64,000 nt of DNA from positions 1,328,637 to 1,392,636 of the forward strand of contig JALIGW010000058.1 in NCBI GenBank assembly GCA_023053685.1. Reading direction: 5' to 3'. Position 1 is the stretch's first letter. Each line of letters begins with the position of its first letter. The notes below the pieces were generated by a model. The model saw only the letters and a list, made by a program, of their open reading frames with translations. It did not search any database and was not told where the DNA came from. A program made the translations under genes and the position numbers. This stretch comes from Diadophis punctatus similis (Eukaryota; Chordata; Lepidosauria; Squamata; Dipsadidae). Below are positions 50,339 through 60,629 of this stretch, piece after piece.

Positions 50339-50940
50339 GAGGGTCTCTCCACATTGCTGGCGACCCCTGCAAATCCGCTCTGGGCCCAGGGAGGGGAGGG
50401 AGCCAAGTGGCGCTGGGGCTGAAGTGGGCCAGGGGAGGCAACGAGCCCTCCCCAGGGAGAGGATCCCAAGGGTGAAGGGCCCCCTCTGGGCAGGCAGCTC
50501 CGGCGCGGAAGGCAGCCAAGCAGCGCTCCCACACCGCTCTGACCCGGAGCTGGCCGTGGTGCTTGGAGGCAAGCGCAGACTTTGCCATGGGGCCTCCGGG
50601 GGGGGGGGGGGCTCCACGTTCTCCACGCGGGTCCATCTTTGTGGGGGTAGCAGAGGAACTGCTGGGCACGGAGAGATTCCGCGGGCAGCTCCTTCCAAGG
50701 AAACAGGCCGGGACTGGGAGTGGGGGGAGGCAAACAGGGCCCCTCGGCTGGGCGTCCTCCTGCACCGCACTATGGCGACCCGGAGAAGCAGCATCTCCCA
50801 GTGGTCTCCTTTCCTGGAGTAGCTGGGACCAAGGAGCTTCCTTCCGGGTCTCTGGTCTGAGTTCCAGTCCTGGGACCTTTGGAGTCTGGGGTTGCTCAGT
50901 AGGAAGGAGACTGTCTGTGCTCACAAGTGTCTCCTGACTG
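50339..50940. other. GC-rich segment without an assigned gene
   Basis: Long open frames on both strands, but no splice pairing, homology or start context to support a gene. Confidence 0.3.
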
Positions 50941-50941
50941 G

Positions 50942-51262
50942 TCCTCACACTTATAACGGTCACAGCATCCCTGCAGTCATGTGACCAAAATTTAGGCTCT
51001 TGATTCGTATTTATGATGGTTGCAGCATCCTGGGGTCACGTGATCACGATAGCTGACAAAGTCAATGGGCAAAGCCAGATTCACTTAATGACTCTGTGAT
51101 TCACTTAATGACTCTGTGATTCACTTAATGACTCTGTGATTAGCTTAAAATACCGTGCCCCCCCAAAAAATTGGGCACATCTCATTTAGCAACTGCCTTG
51201 CTAGCAATGGAAATTCTGGTCCCAATTGTTAAGTCGTCGTAAGCCGAGGCCTACCTATGTTG
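50942..51262. mobile_element. MITE family A with a 20-bp triplication
   Basis: Left end eroded, right end gtcgtaagccgaggcctacct. The word attcacttaatgactctgtg occurs three times in a row at about 51080-51140, a local tandem expansion. A second partial copy lies at 51485-51600. Confidence 0.7.
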
Positions 51263-51484
51263 TAAGAATCCAGGTTAATCGTGCCACAGACCAAGGAACC
51301 CAGGGCTGCATTGGGGGTGCAGAGAGACCAGGAGGGAGGGGGGTGCCGGCCATCCTGTCCTCCTGCCCCTTTGCTGCCCCACAAGGGCTCCTCTGTGGGG
51401 CTGCCAGCGTCTGGCAAACAGGCTGGCTGAGGGTTGGTAATGCGGGTGATGATGGAAAGGGGAGTCCGGGCAGAAAGGGGCATG

Positions 51485-51600
51485 GGGATGCTGCAATGGT
51501 CATAAGGGTTAAACTGATTGTAGATCCATTTTTTTCAGTGCCATCGTAACTTTAAACAGTCACTAAACCAATGGTCGTTTGTCGAGGACTTCCTGTAGTG
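51485..51600. mobile_element. MITE family A, terminal fragment
   Basis: ggggatgctgcaatggtcat and cgtttgtcgaggacttcctgt give the terminal third of a family A copy. Confidence 0.65.
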
Positions 51601-52330
51601 TCTGTTGAATGTAGAGCCCAGCTGGGCACTGAAAGAATCACCTGTGTGGTGGGGGGGCTGAGTGGGAGGGACCGGCTCAAAGTCCCCAGGAGATGCCCAA
51701 ACCTCTTAAGCCAGCGCTTGCCCACTGCACCCCCACTGTCTCTGGGGCGGAGGGGCAGGGACTGACCCAAAGACCTCCATGGAGCACCTGGGACCGGTGG
51801 GTGGGGGGAGAGGGACAGAAACAGGGTCCCGCTGTTCCTAGGCCGGCCCCTTCCCCTGTTTTGCAACAAGGAGCCTCTCCGGATTTCTACGTGCGTTTTC
51901 ACGCTCATCCTTCCTCCCATCTTTAGTAAATATTCTTTCGAGCTGTTCCAATAGCTTTTTTTTAAATCCCCCTTTATTGAAATCTAATTTATGTCGAGCT
52001 TTTTGCATTTCGTGCAGTTTCATTAAGCTGCGCTCTCTCCCCCCCCCCCCCGGGCCATAAACCATGTTCAGAACATTATTGGGCTTAAACGGAAGAGCTG
52101 GGGAAATGGAAATAATTGCCACGGCAGGAAATCCGTTAGGCGGCTTGAACCACGGATTGAAATTCCTTTCCCATAGGGAGAGAAGCTGCCGCCTCCTAGG
52201 GGAACTTCCCCCCAGTCACTCATTCCCTGGTCATCTCTGGGTTGGACTACTTCAGTGCACTCGGTATGTGGCTGCCCTTGAAGAGTATTACGTAGAGTAT
52301 ATGGGAGGTGGTGACCCTTTGATCATGAAA
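51601..52330. other. Repeat-poor segment, possible conserved non-coding element
   Basis: 51925-52170 (tttattgaaatctaatttat, gcagtttcattaagctgc, ggaaataattgccacggcag, aaatccgttaggcggcttga) is AT-rich with no repeat signature. No exon supported. Confidence 0.35.
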
Positions 52331-52332
52331 TG

Positions 52333-52552
52333 TAAGAGCCGAGGTGGCGCAGTGGTTAAAATGCAGCACTGCAGTTCAGCTGTTCAAATCTCACCTGCTC
52401 AAGGTTGACTCAGCCTTCCATCCTTCCGAGGTGGGTAAAATGAGGACCCAGATTGTTGGGGGCAAGTGGCTGACTCTGTAAACCGCTTAGAGAGGGCTGG
52501 AAAGCACTATGAAGCAGTATATACCATAAGTCTAAGTGCTATTGCTATTGCT
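52333..52552 (+). mobile_element. tRNA-derived SINE, copy 4
   Basis: gagccgaggtggcgcagtgg, then gttcaaatctcacctgctc and a ctattgctattgct tail. The middle of the head is shortened by about 25 bp. Confidence 0.83.
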
Positions 52553-52555
52553 CTT

Positions 52556-53165
52556 TGAGAGCTGAATGCAACGAAATTTCATTTTAATGGATGCTGATTA
52601 GTGTACATTCAAAGTGACAATAAAGTTACTACAGTATTCTATTCTATTCTATTCTATTCTATTCTATTCTATTCTATTCTATTCTATTCTATTCTATTCT
52701 ATTTAATTTCGATTCGATTCTATTTCTATTCTATTCTATTCTATTCTATTCTATTCTATTCTTCTATTCTATTCTTCTATTCTATTCTATTCTTCTATTC
52801 TATTCTATTATTCTATTCTATTATTCTATTCTATTCTATTCTATTCTATTTCTATTTCTATTCTATTCTATTATTCTATTCTATTCTATTCTATTTTATT
52901 CTATTATTCTATTCTATTCTATTCCATTCCATTCCATTCCATTCCATATTTTCTATTCTATTCTATTCTATTCTATTCTATTCTATTCTATTCTATTCTA
53001 TTCCTATTTCTATTTCTATTTCTATTCTATTCTATTTATTCTGTCATATTTATGTCATGTACATTAGAGGTAGAGACCCTCTGAGAGCCGTAAGCAACGA
53101 AATTTCATTTTAATGTATGCCGATTAGTGTACATTCAAAGTGACAATAAAGTTATCCTAAGTCTA
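52556..53165 (+). repeat. LINE 3' ends flanking a (TTCTA)n microsatellite
   Basis: Two copies of an 80-bp terminus (caacgaaatttcattttaat ... acattcaaagtgacaataaa) at 52568-52630 and 53093-53155. A roughly 410-bp array of ATTCT pentamers lies between, with internal TTTCTA, ATTCC and TATTA variants. The array starts directly after the first AATAAAG tail. Confidence 0.85.
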
Positions 53166-53171
53166 AGTCTA

Positions 53172-53560
53172 ACCCAGAGGCAATCCTCGACTTACAACAG
53201 TTCATTTAGTGACTGTTTGAAGTTACAACGGTACTGAAAAAAAATAACTGATGACCCTTTTTTCACGCATGACCCCTGCAGCATCCCCATGGCCATGTGA
53301 TTTATAGATGCTTGATAACTGACTCACATTTATGACGGTCGCAGTGTCCCTGGGGTCACGTGATCCCCTTTTGTGACCTTCTGACAAGCAAAGTCAATAG
53401 AAGAATCGGATTCACTTAACAACCGTGTTACTATCTTAATAACTGTCGTGGTTCACTTAACGACTGTGGCAAGAAAAGTCGTAAAATGGGGCAAAGCTCA
53501 CTTAACAAACATCTCCCTCAGCAACATAAACTTGGGGCTCCATGTCAAGGACTACGTCTA
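53172..53560. mobile_element. MITE family A, near full length
   Basis: caatcctcgacttacaacag to ggctccatgtcaaggactac. Contains gtcacgtgatccccttttgt. Confidence 0.8.
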
Positions 53561-54060
53561 TCGTTGACTGCAGAATGCAGCTGCGCGGTTGGTTATGGGG
53601 GCCCGTTGGATGGCACGGGTGGCAGCTGTCCTGGTTGCCAGTTAGCTTCCAGGAACAATCCCAAGGTCATTCTTCTTTAGAGCCCTTTGTGGCATGGGGC
53701 CAGGGTAACTGAGGAACCGTCTCACCCCACCTGTGCTGGCAGAAGCGGATGCTAAGGAGCCCACCAGCCGGCGGGCCAGGAAAAGAGCCTTTTATGCTGT
53801 GGCCTCCCACCCAGCCTCTGGAATAGTCTCCCATCGAAGGGCAAGTCCCCCCCCCCCCACACACACACTCCGTCCGAGACTTTGGCAAGAGCTTACAAAC
53901 TTCTTGGGGTGGTGATGGGATACAGGAGATTTTCGCCCCCAGGCTGCCCATTATCCGAGCTTTCCATTTTTAACTTTTTATTCTGGTTTTCATGGTTGCA
54001 TTTGCACTTCTAGCTTTTTATGATATTGTAAGCTGCCCAAAGTCGCTGCATTGGTGAGGT
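53561..54060 (+). mobile_element. L2-like LINE 3' end
   Basis: gactgcagaatgcagctgcg and agagccctttgtggcatggg recall the L2 ORF2 C-terminus. The 3' UTR words gtaagctgcccaaagtcgct and ggtgaggtgggt lead to the end. Many frameshifts; old. Confidence 0.65.
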
Positions 54061-54395
54061 GGGTCTGTCATGCAGGGGGCATCAGGGCTGCTCCACAGGG
54101 GGCCACTCCCTTTTCTTAGAGATTTATTTATTTGCCCCTTCTCTTTTTTTTAAGCCTGCCTCCCTCCCTCCCTCCCTGGCCTGGGATGCTGGCAGAAGCT
54201 CTGCCATCTGGCCTTGGTCGCAGCTGGGGCTCCTTCATAAACGCAGAGCTAATGATGGAGCTTCATCTGGGCTGTTTGTCTTCTCCGGAGCAGGGAGATT
54301 TGTGGAGCTCATTTTCTCCAACTGCCTCCTCCTCTTCCTTCCCCTTCCTCGCCCTCCTCCTTTCTGCCTCCTCCTCCTCCTCCTCCTGCATTCTG
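54061..54395. other. Repeat-poor segment, then (CCT)n
   Basis: 54110-54300 (ttcataaacgcagagctaat, gatggagcttcatctgggct) shows no repeat signature; a CCT/CTC run follows at 54320-54390. Confidence 0.3.
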
Positions 54396-54650
54396 CAAAC
54401 CCCCCTCCCTTCAAGCACTGATGATGATCCCTAGTTTGGGTAATGAAATCTCTGCAAGAAAGCCCCCAAGCTCAGAGAGCACCAAGGACCCCACAATCCT
54501 TTATCACCTCCTCCTCCTCCTCTTTGCAAACCCCACTCCCTTCTAGCACTGATGATGTTATCTACTTGGGTCATGAAACATCTGCAAGAAAACAACCAAG
54601 CTCAGAGATCACCAAAGACCCCACATTCAACCTTCAGCTACAAATATTTT
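54396..54650. repeat. GGA/CCT-associated interspersed repeat
   Basis: Two copies of the module in the orientation gcactgatgatg, gtctgcaag-type aatgaaatctctgcaagaaa, then gagcaccaaggacccc and (CCT)n. Confidence 0.55.
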
Positions 54651-55135
54651 CCTTTATTGTGCTAAATGTGCCCCTGCGTCTTCCTGCGCTATCCCTCCCC
54701 CTTTCCAAGGGCATGACCCACCATTTGGGTCCAGAGCAATCTTGGGGGCTCCAGAGGGGTCCTGGGGGAGGTGTCAGGGTTCCAAATAGCATCCAAAATT
54801 AAATCAGAGTCCAAGGCAAAGTGTTCCTCAAAGTTCCAATTTATTAATAGAACCATGTTGGCACATCTGGGTGAAACCCGAATCTGAAGCTTCCCAGGTT
54901 TCACCATCCAGTTGAAAGTTCAAGTCCTTGCCCCCACACCCCCAAATCCATCACGTCATCCAATCTCCCATTGCCATGCTGGCAGAGTCCACCCATCTCC
55001 TTCTGTGCAGGTGCAGAGGTGCAGAGACAAAGGATGACCTTGGCTTTCTAGAAAGAATTTGTTATAGCTACATGCTAGCAACTTCATACAATGCCCCCTC
55101 CCATTTTCCCACAATAGAAAATGCATAATAGAATA
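54651..55135. other. No assigned feature
   Basis: tttattgtgctaaatgtgcc to agaatagtata. Parts (aggtttcaccatccagttga, tccaaggcaaagtgttcctc) could be an old LTR; no ends identified. Confidence 0.3.
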
Positions 55136-55143
55136 GTATAGAG

Positions 55144-55537
55144 CAGGGGTCTGCAACCCGCAGCTCCGGAGCCACATGTGGCTCTTTCATCCCTCTGCTG
55201 TGGCTCCCTGTCGCTCAAAATATGCATCACAACCGCCAATGTGCGACACTCCCCGGCACATGATTTATTGAGCTTTTCAACCCATCTTTTTTTTTCGGAG
55301 TTCAAAATGTTTTTGTTGCATGCAGAAATAAAAATGTGTTTTCTCTGTAGCAGGTCTTCGATTTCATAAATACAACACAATATAGTTTTTTTATACATCG
55401 CATAAAGGTAAAAAACGATATATGCAGTGTTATCTTCATTTTAGCTGTCAGAAGGGTTTTGTGGCTCCCGGTGTTTTTTTTTTCTGTGGGAAACGGGTCC
55501 AAATGGCTCTTTGAGTGTTTAAGGTTGCCGACCCCTG
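55144..55537. mobile_element. hAT-type MITE (CAGGGGTCTGCAACC ends), 394 bp
   Basis: Ends caggggtctgcaaccc and ggttgccgacccctg. Perfect 8-bp duplication gtatagag (55136-55143, 55538-55545). The word tggctctttcatccctctgc near the left end is mirrored by aaatggctctttgag at the right. No transposase. Confidence 0.88.
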
Positions 55538-55599
55538 GTATAGAGTGTGGCAGGCCTAAGATCCCAAATAAAATGGCTTCGGCCTGACCCTTAACCCTT

Positions 55600-55770
55600 A
55601 TCTTTTCTAGCACTGATGTTCCCTAGTTGGGTCATGAAACGTCTGCAAGAAATCCATCAGGCTCAGAGAGTACCAAGGACTCCACAGTCCTCCTCCTCCT
55701 GCTCCTCCCTCCCCCTCCTCTTCTCTGCAAACTCCCCTCCCTTTCAGCACTGATGATGTTCCCTAGTTGC
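55600..55770. repeat. GGA/CCT-associated interspersed repeat
   Basis: tgttccctagttgggtcatg, aaacgtctgcaagaaatcc and (CCT)n. It recurs at 56135-56260 on the other side of the MITE at 55771-56133, which therefore probably inserted into it. Confidence 0.6.
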
Positions 55771-56133
55771 GCAGGGGTGACATTCAAATTTCCCCACTAC
55801 CGGTTCTGTGGGTGTGGCTTGGTGGGGGGTCATGTGACTGGGTGGGCGTGGCCAACTTGACGTCACTCACGGCAAGGTGGGGCGGCACCCTCCCACCAAG
55901 CCACGCCCACAGAACCGACAGAAAAGTTCGGCCAAGTCTTCTAGCGTTCAACCTGGCTGCTTCTCACCTCCTTCTCATGTTTGCCCTGTGTGTAGGAGCC
56001 CGAGGAGGAGGAGAGAAGGAGGGAGGGGGAGGGGAGGGGCCAGTCAGTGGTGCGATTTACTGGTTTTCAGAACTGTGCATAATCACCGCCACCGGTTCTA
56101 TAGAACCTGTCCGAAACTGCTGAATTTCACCCC
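55771..56133. mobile_element. MITE family D
   Basis: caggggtgacattcaaattt and ctgaatttcacccctg inverted ends. Internal ctaccggttctgtgggtgtg and the inverted ccacgcccacagaaccg. Confidence 0.72.
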
Positions 56134-56134
56134 T

Positions 56135-56260
56135 GCGTAATTGGACCATGAAACGTCTGCCAGAAAACATCCAAGCTCAGAGAGCACCAAGGTTCCCGCA
56201 GTCGTCCTCTTCCTCCTCCTTCTCCTCCTCCTCCTCCTCCTCCTCCTGTTTGGAACAAGC
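56135..56260. repeat. GGA/CCT-associated interspersed repeat
   Basis: Continuation of the 55600-55770 module: accatgaaacgtctgccaga, agagcaccaaggttcccgca and (CCT)n. Confidence 0.55.
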
Positions 56261-56637
56261 TGGGTGGGGCTGGGGGCTTCTGTCAGAAAACTACAGATGC
56301 TTTTAATTGGGGGCTCTCTTCCAGGCAGACCTCCACCGAGATAACTCTGCAGGCCCGTCAGGCAGCATGAGAGCTTTGTTCGCGGAGTTGTCGCGACGAT
56401 GTTCTACACGGCGTTGTGCAGGGCTTCAGACAATGCGCTTTTCATAGCAAACTCTCGGGGCTCACAATGAAGTTTTGCTTATCGTCGGATTAGATTTGGC
56501 TGCAAATGAAATTCATTTATCAGGGCTTTTGTTAGCTCCGAGGCTGCGCTGCTCTTCCCTTGAACGGTGGGCGAAGCAGGGGAAAACCTCGCTTATCTGA
56601 ACCGGGAGATGGATGGCAAAGAAATTTGATAAATAAA
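56261..56637. other. Repeat-poor segment, possible conserved non-coding element
   Basis: 56330-56590 (gcatgagagctttgttcgcg, gcagggcttcagacaatgcg, aaatgaaattcatttatcag) has no repeat signature and resembles conserved regulatory DNA. No exon. Confidence 0.38.
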
Positions 56638-57052
56638 TATGGGTCGTCCCAGACTTACAGCCATTCACATTTAGTAACTGTTCAAAGTTATGATAACGTA
56701 ACTGAAAAAAAGAGACATGACCGTTTCCCCACACTTACGACCATTGCAGAATTCCCGTGGTCACGTGATCCAAATTCGGCCCCTTGGCAACTGGTTCATA
56801 TTTACGACGGTCACAGTGTCCCCCCCCGGAGTCATGTGATTCCCCTTTTGCGACCTTCTGATGAACAGAGTCGACGTGGAAGAAGCCAGATTCACTTAAC
56901 AACCGTGTGACTAACTTAACCACTGCCGTGATTCACTTAACGACCGTGGCAAGAAAGGTCACGAAAGTGGTCAAAGCTCACTTAACCAAGGTCTCGCTTA
57001 GCAGCAGAAATTTTGGGCTCAATTGTGGTCGTAAGGCGAGGACTACCCATGA
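56638..57052. mobile_element. MITE family A, near full length
   Basis: atgggtcgtcccagacttac to ggtcgtaaggcgaggactac. Directly followed by the copia-type element's target site. Confidence 0.8.
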
Positions 57053-57073
57053 ATAAAAATACAAAGCCTTTTG

Positions 57074-57339
57074 TGTTGGAATATTCATGACTGGGAGAGC
57101 CATGTGATTGAGTCAGCCAATCAGGCTGAAGTGTTAATTGAGCATGTCCAGAAACTTAGCAAGAAGAAGGGCGTGGTTTACTCAGTCCACCATTATACTT
57201 CAGTATGAAAACATCTCAACATGTGATCTGAAACAAAGTGTGGTATTGTTAATGTTTTATTCTACTTATAAAGAAGTTATTTGAATCAGCAAAATGCAGT
57301 TATCTTCTGAAGCGTCTGATTTATTGCGTAACTCTGACA
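57074..57339 (+). repeat. 5' LTR of the copia-type element
   Basis: TGTTGG...CTGACA, 266 bp, with the TG/CA ends of integrase substrates. A TATA-like ttataaag lies near 57267. It differs from the 3' LTR at 7 positions. Confidence 0.95.
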
Positions 57340-57353
57340 GGTTATGGGCCCAG
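57340..57353 (+). promoter_or_regulatory. Primer-binding site matching the initiator tRNA-Met anticodon arm
   Basis: ggttatgggcccag begins immediately after the LTR. It is the exact reverse complement of ctgggcccataacc, the anticodon stem-loop of vertebrate initiator tRNA-Met, not of the tRNA 3' end. Drosophila copia is known to prime from a cleaved 5' half of this tRNA (about nt 1-39), and this site fits that scheme. Confidence 0.85.
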
Positions 57354-57455
57354 AAATCGCTCAAGAAGTAAAATAAAAACTGCATTGTAATTTAAAGCTG
57401 ATAAGAAGCTGTCTGTGTTGTTAAAGGAACAGGCAGAGAAGAAAAATAAAGCAGG

Positions 57456-60400
57456 ATGGCTGCTGCTATGGAATTTAAAGACAGTCCAATACCTAAATTG
57501 GGGAAGAAAAATTATTTAATTTGGGCTGCAAAAATGGAATGTTTTTTGAAAGCAAAAGAATTATGGGACATCGTAGCAGACCCCCCGCAAGTGCTTGGAG
57601 CAGCAGATCAAAAGGCTCATGACAAAGCTATGGCTTATATTCTCTTAAGTCTGGGGGATGATCAATTCTTAAATGTAGCTGAATTAAAGTCTGCAAAAGA
57701 AATATGGCAAAAATTGAAAGCAGTACATGTCAATGTTTCTGCGTGTAATGTGGTCCAACTTTCAAGAAAGCTTTTCAGAATGAGTTTGCAGACAGGAGAT
57801 TCTATGGAAGATCATTTAATGAAAATGCAGTCTAATTTTCTAGAATTGGAGCAACGTGGAGTAAAGTTTCCAGAGTCCCAAAAAGTTTTATTAGTGTTAA
57901 ACAGTTTGGATCAAAGCTGGGAGACTGTATCAGCTATTTTTGAAAGTAAGCCAGAAGCAGATTTGAATTTGGAGGCTTTGAAATCGTGTTTATTGAATGA
58001 ATATGAGAAAAGGCTTTTCAGCCATGCTGATGGAAAATTCCACAGGCAGGGGCCCAACAAGGAGTACAGTGGAAACTTACAGCAAGTCTCCAGCAAAATT
58101 TTCCACAGGCTGCCTATCTCTAGCAACAGCCGAGGTGTCTGCAGACAAGAGGAAAGCAGAGGCAGGAGAGATCAAGTTACACAGCAACAATTCTTCAAGC
58201 AAGTTAAAAAAGCATGTTTCATTTGTGGAGAAACCAATCATCTGCAGAAAAGCTGTGCACAGAGAAGAAATATGCAAGACAAGAGACATTATTTGCAAGG
58301 ACAGATTGCAGTTGCAAAAGTTTGTTATAATAACAATAGAGACAAATGGTTGATTGACAGTGGGGCTAGTCAAACAATTGTTAATAATTCTGACTTATTT
58401 TCCAGATTTTTTCCAGGAAACCATGAAGAAGTGGCCTTAGCCAATGGTCAAAAGGCTAAAATCATTGGAAGAGGCGATGTGCAAATTCCATATTTGGAAT
58501 CCAGGTTTACTGATGTGTTATGTGTACCTGAAATGGAGCATAATTTGTTAAGTGTGTCTAGTTTAGACAAGCAAGGTTATGAAACCACATTTGTTAATGG
58601 GAAGTGTATCATCCAAAGAAATGGGATTGTTTGTGCACAGGGCATAAAAGAGGATAATCTTTATGTATTGCAGGGACAAAAGGTCCCACATTGTTCCCAG
58701 ACATTTAAAAATGTAGCAGAACACAATTCATGTGTTCATCTTCTGCACAGACGACTTGGTCATGCTAATTTTAAGGTTGTTCAACAAATGAAAGAATTTG
58801 CAGAAGGATTAGATTTGAAGGGATGTAAGGCATATTTGGATTGTGCAGTATGCAAAGCATCGAAATCCAAAGCATTCCCAGTGAGCAAGTTTAGCACAAG
58901 ACAAACCACAAAAGCTCTAGAACTGGTGCATGCTGATTTAATTGGGCCTATGCAAGCCAGTTTGGGAGGAGCAAAGTATGCGCTGGTCATTGTGGATGAC
59001 TACAGCAGGTTTGGGTTTTGCTACTTACTTAAGAGTAAAACAGAGGTGCTACAGCAATTTAAGAAATGGTTAAGCTTTGTAGAGAGAAGGTACAAACAAC
59101 AGGTATGTCAGTTGCAAACTGACAGAGGTTCTGAATTTATGTCAACAAATTTTCAACAATGGTTGAGACAATTGGGAATAAGACACAGGCGCACAAATCC
59201 TTACACACCGGGGGAGAATGGAGTGGCTGAAAGGAGAAATGGTGTTTTGCAAACAATGAAAGACTCATTACTGGAGGATTCTGGTATGAGCAGGTCATAT
59301 TGGGGTGAAGCCATACTGACTGCCAATTATTTAGTAAATAGGTTGTGGAGTTCATCCATCAATAATACTCCATATGCAATGCTATATGGGAGAAAGCCTT
59401 CTCTAGCACATTTAAAAATATTTGGAAGTACTGCTTGGGTACATATTCCAAAGGCAATCAGAAGAAAGGGACAACAAAAGGCTAGAAAGCTCAGATTTGT
59501 GGGCTATGAGCCAGGCTCAAAAGGGTATCGCTTTAGCGATGGAAGTAAAAGGATAGTGATTTCAAGGTCTGCTAGTTTTGCAGAACAAAATTGGAACAGA
59601 ATTGATGCAAATTCTGAAAATGTCTCACTTAGTGACGGTGATCCACTTAGTGACGGTGATCCACTTAGTGACAATAACTCATTTAATGATGGTGAATCAT
59701 TTACTGAAGGTGTCTATGTTCAGGGAGGAGAGTCTGAACAAGATATGAAGCCAGAAAAGCTTGAAACACAAGTACAGGCAATGCCACGTAGGTCAGAGCG
59801 TAGGAACAGAGGGGTTCCGCCAGACAGGTATTCTGCCAGTAAAGTTAAAGTGTGTAATGTGTGGTATGAGCCAAGAAACTATAAGGAAGTATTGGCATTA
59901 CCAAAAGTTGAACAAGAAAAGTGGAAGGAAGCCATGGATAAAGAGATGAAATCCATGGGAAATCATAAAGTGTTCACATCTGTGACTTTGCCACAGGGTA
60001 CCAAGGCTGTAGGATGTAAGTGGGTATATAAGAAAAAGGTATTACCCAATAATGAAGTACAGTATAAGGCAAGATTGGTGGCACAAGGTTTTTCTCAATT
60101 AAAGAATGTGCACTATGATGAGGTGTTCGCGCCAACTGTAAAAGGTGAGAGCATAAGACTAGCATTAGCATTAGCATCAGCATACAGGCATAGAATTTGG
60201 CATTTTGATATAACCACTGCATTCCTCAATGCTGAATTAGAGGAAGAAATTTATATGGTTCAAGCGCCAGGGTATGAAAATAAAAAGCCTAACATGGTGT
60301 ATAAATTGAACAAGGCCATTTATGGGCTGAAGCAGTCAGCCAGAAATTGGAATATCTGTTTAGATACTGCATTGAAAGGTCTTGGGTTCAAGAGTTGCAA

Positions 60401-60629
60401 AGCTGATGGTTGCATATACACTGGAAAGTTACAAGGTGGGAATTGTCTACTATTAGCATTTGTGGATGATCTTTGTTTCATTGCAAAGGATGCATCACAA
60501 GTTGAAGAATTTGCTAATAAGTTAGAAAAGAAATTTGAATTAAAGAATTTGGGAGAAATAAAGAATTATCTCGGTGTAGAGATACAAAAAACTGAAAAAG
60601 GTTATATTCTGTCAAAGGAGAAAAATTGA
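57456..60629 (+). CDS. Copia-type Gag-Pol polyprotein, main open frame
   Basis: 1057 codons. It contains a copia-type Gag (NYLIWAAKMECFLKAKELW near the N-terminus), a CCHC knuckle (C254-C257-H262-C267), an aspartic protease (DSGA, D301), the GAG-pre-integrase zinc region (LHRRLGHANF; CAVCKA), and an integrase core with D494, D556 and E592 (a D,D-35-E spacing). The RT has D918 in FDITTAFLNAE and the catalytic D1004-D1005 in FVDD. A 21-bp repeat encoding LSDGDP units lies in the integrase-RT linker (59627-59680). The frame ends at TGA 60627-60629 because the A run at 60621-60625 carries one extra base. The rest of RT and RNase H continue in another frame from about 60630. Confidence 0.93.
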   Translation: MAAAMEFKDSPIPKLGKKNYLIWAAKMECFLKAKELWDIVADPPQVLGAADQKAHDKAMAYILLSLGDDQFLNVAELKSAKEIWQKLKAVHVNVSACNVVQLSRKLFRMSLQTGDSMEDHLMKMQSNFLELEQRGVKFPESQKVLLVLNSLDQSWETVSAIFESKPEADLNLEALKSCLLNEYEKRLFSHADGKFHRQGPNKEYSGNLQQVSSKIFHRLPISSNSRGVCRQEESRGRRDQVTQQQFFKQVKKACFICGETNHLQKSCAQRRNMQDKRHYLQGQIAVAKVCYNNNRDKWLIDSGASQTIVNNSDLFSRFFPGNHEEVALANGQKAKIIGRGDVQIPYLESRFTDVLCVPEMEHNLLSVSSLDKQGYETTFVNGKCIIQRNGIVCAQGIKEDNLYVLQGQKVPHCSQTFKNVAEHNSCVHLLHRRLGHANFKVVQQMKEFAEGLDLKGCKAYLDCAVCKASKSKAFPVSKFSTRQTTKALELVHADLIGPMQASLGGAKYALVIVDDYSRFGFCYLLKSKTEVLQQFKKWLSFVERRYKQQVCQLQTDRGSEFMSTNFQQWLRQLGIRHRRTNPYTPGENGVAERRNGVLQTMKDSLLEDSGMSRSYWGEAILTANYLVNRLWSSSINNTPYAMLYGRKPSLAHLKIFGSTAWVHIPKAIRRKGQQKARKLRFVGYEPGSKGYRFSDGSKRIVISRSASFAEQNWNRIDANSENVSLSDGDPLSDGDPLSDNNSFNDGESFTEGVYVQGGESEQDMKPEKLETQVQAMPRRSERRNRGVPPDRYSASKVKVCNVWYEPRNYKEVLALPKVEQEKWKEAMDKEMKSMGNHKVFTSVTLPQGTKAVGCKWVYKKKVLPNNEVQYKARLVAQGFSQLKNVHYDEVFAPTVKGESIRLALALASAYRHRIWHFDITTAFLNAELEEEIYMVQAPGYENKKPNMVYKLNKAIYGLKQSARNWNICLDTALKGLGFKSCKADGCIYTGKLQGGNCLLLAFVDDLCFIAKDASQVEEFANKLEKKFELKNLGEIKNYLGVEIQKTEKGYILSKEKN

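Noticed and set aside
48358..50963. Long Ser/Pro/Leu/Phe-rich or Gly/Glu/Arg-rich frames
   Set aside because: Low-complexity translations of polypurine tracts; no start, splice or domain evidence.
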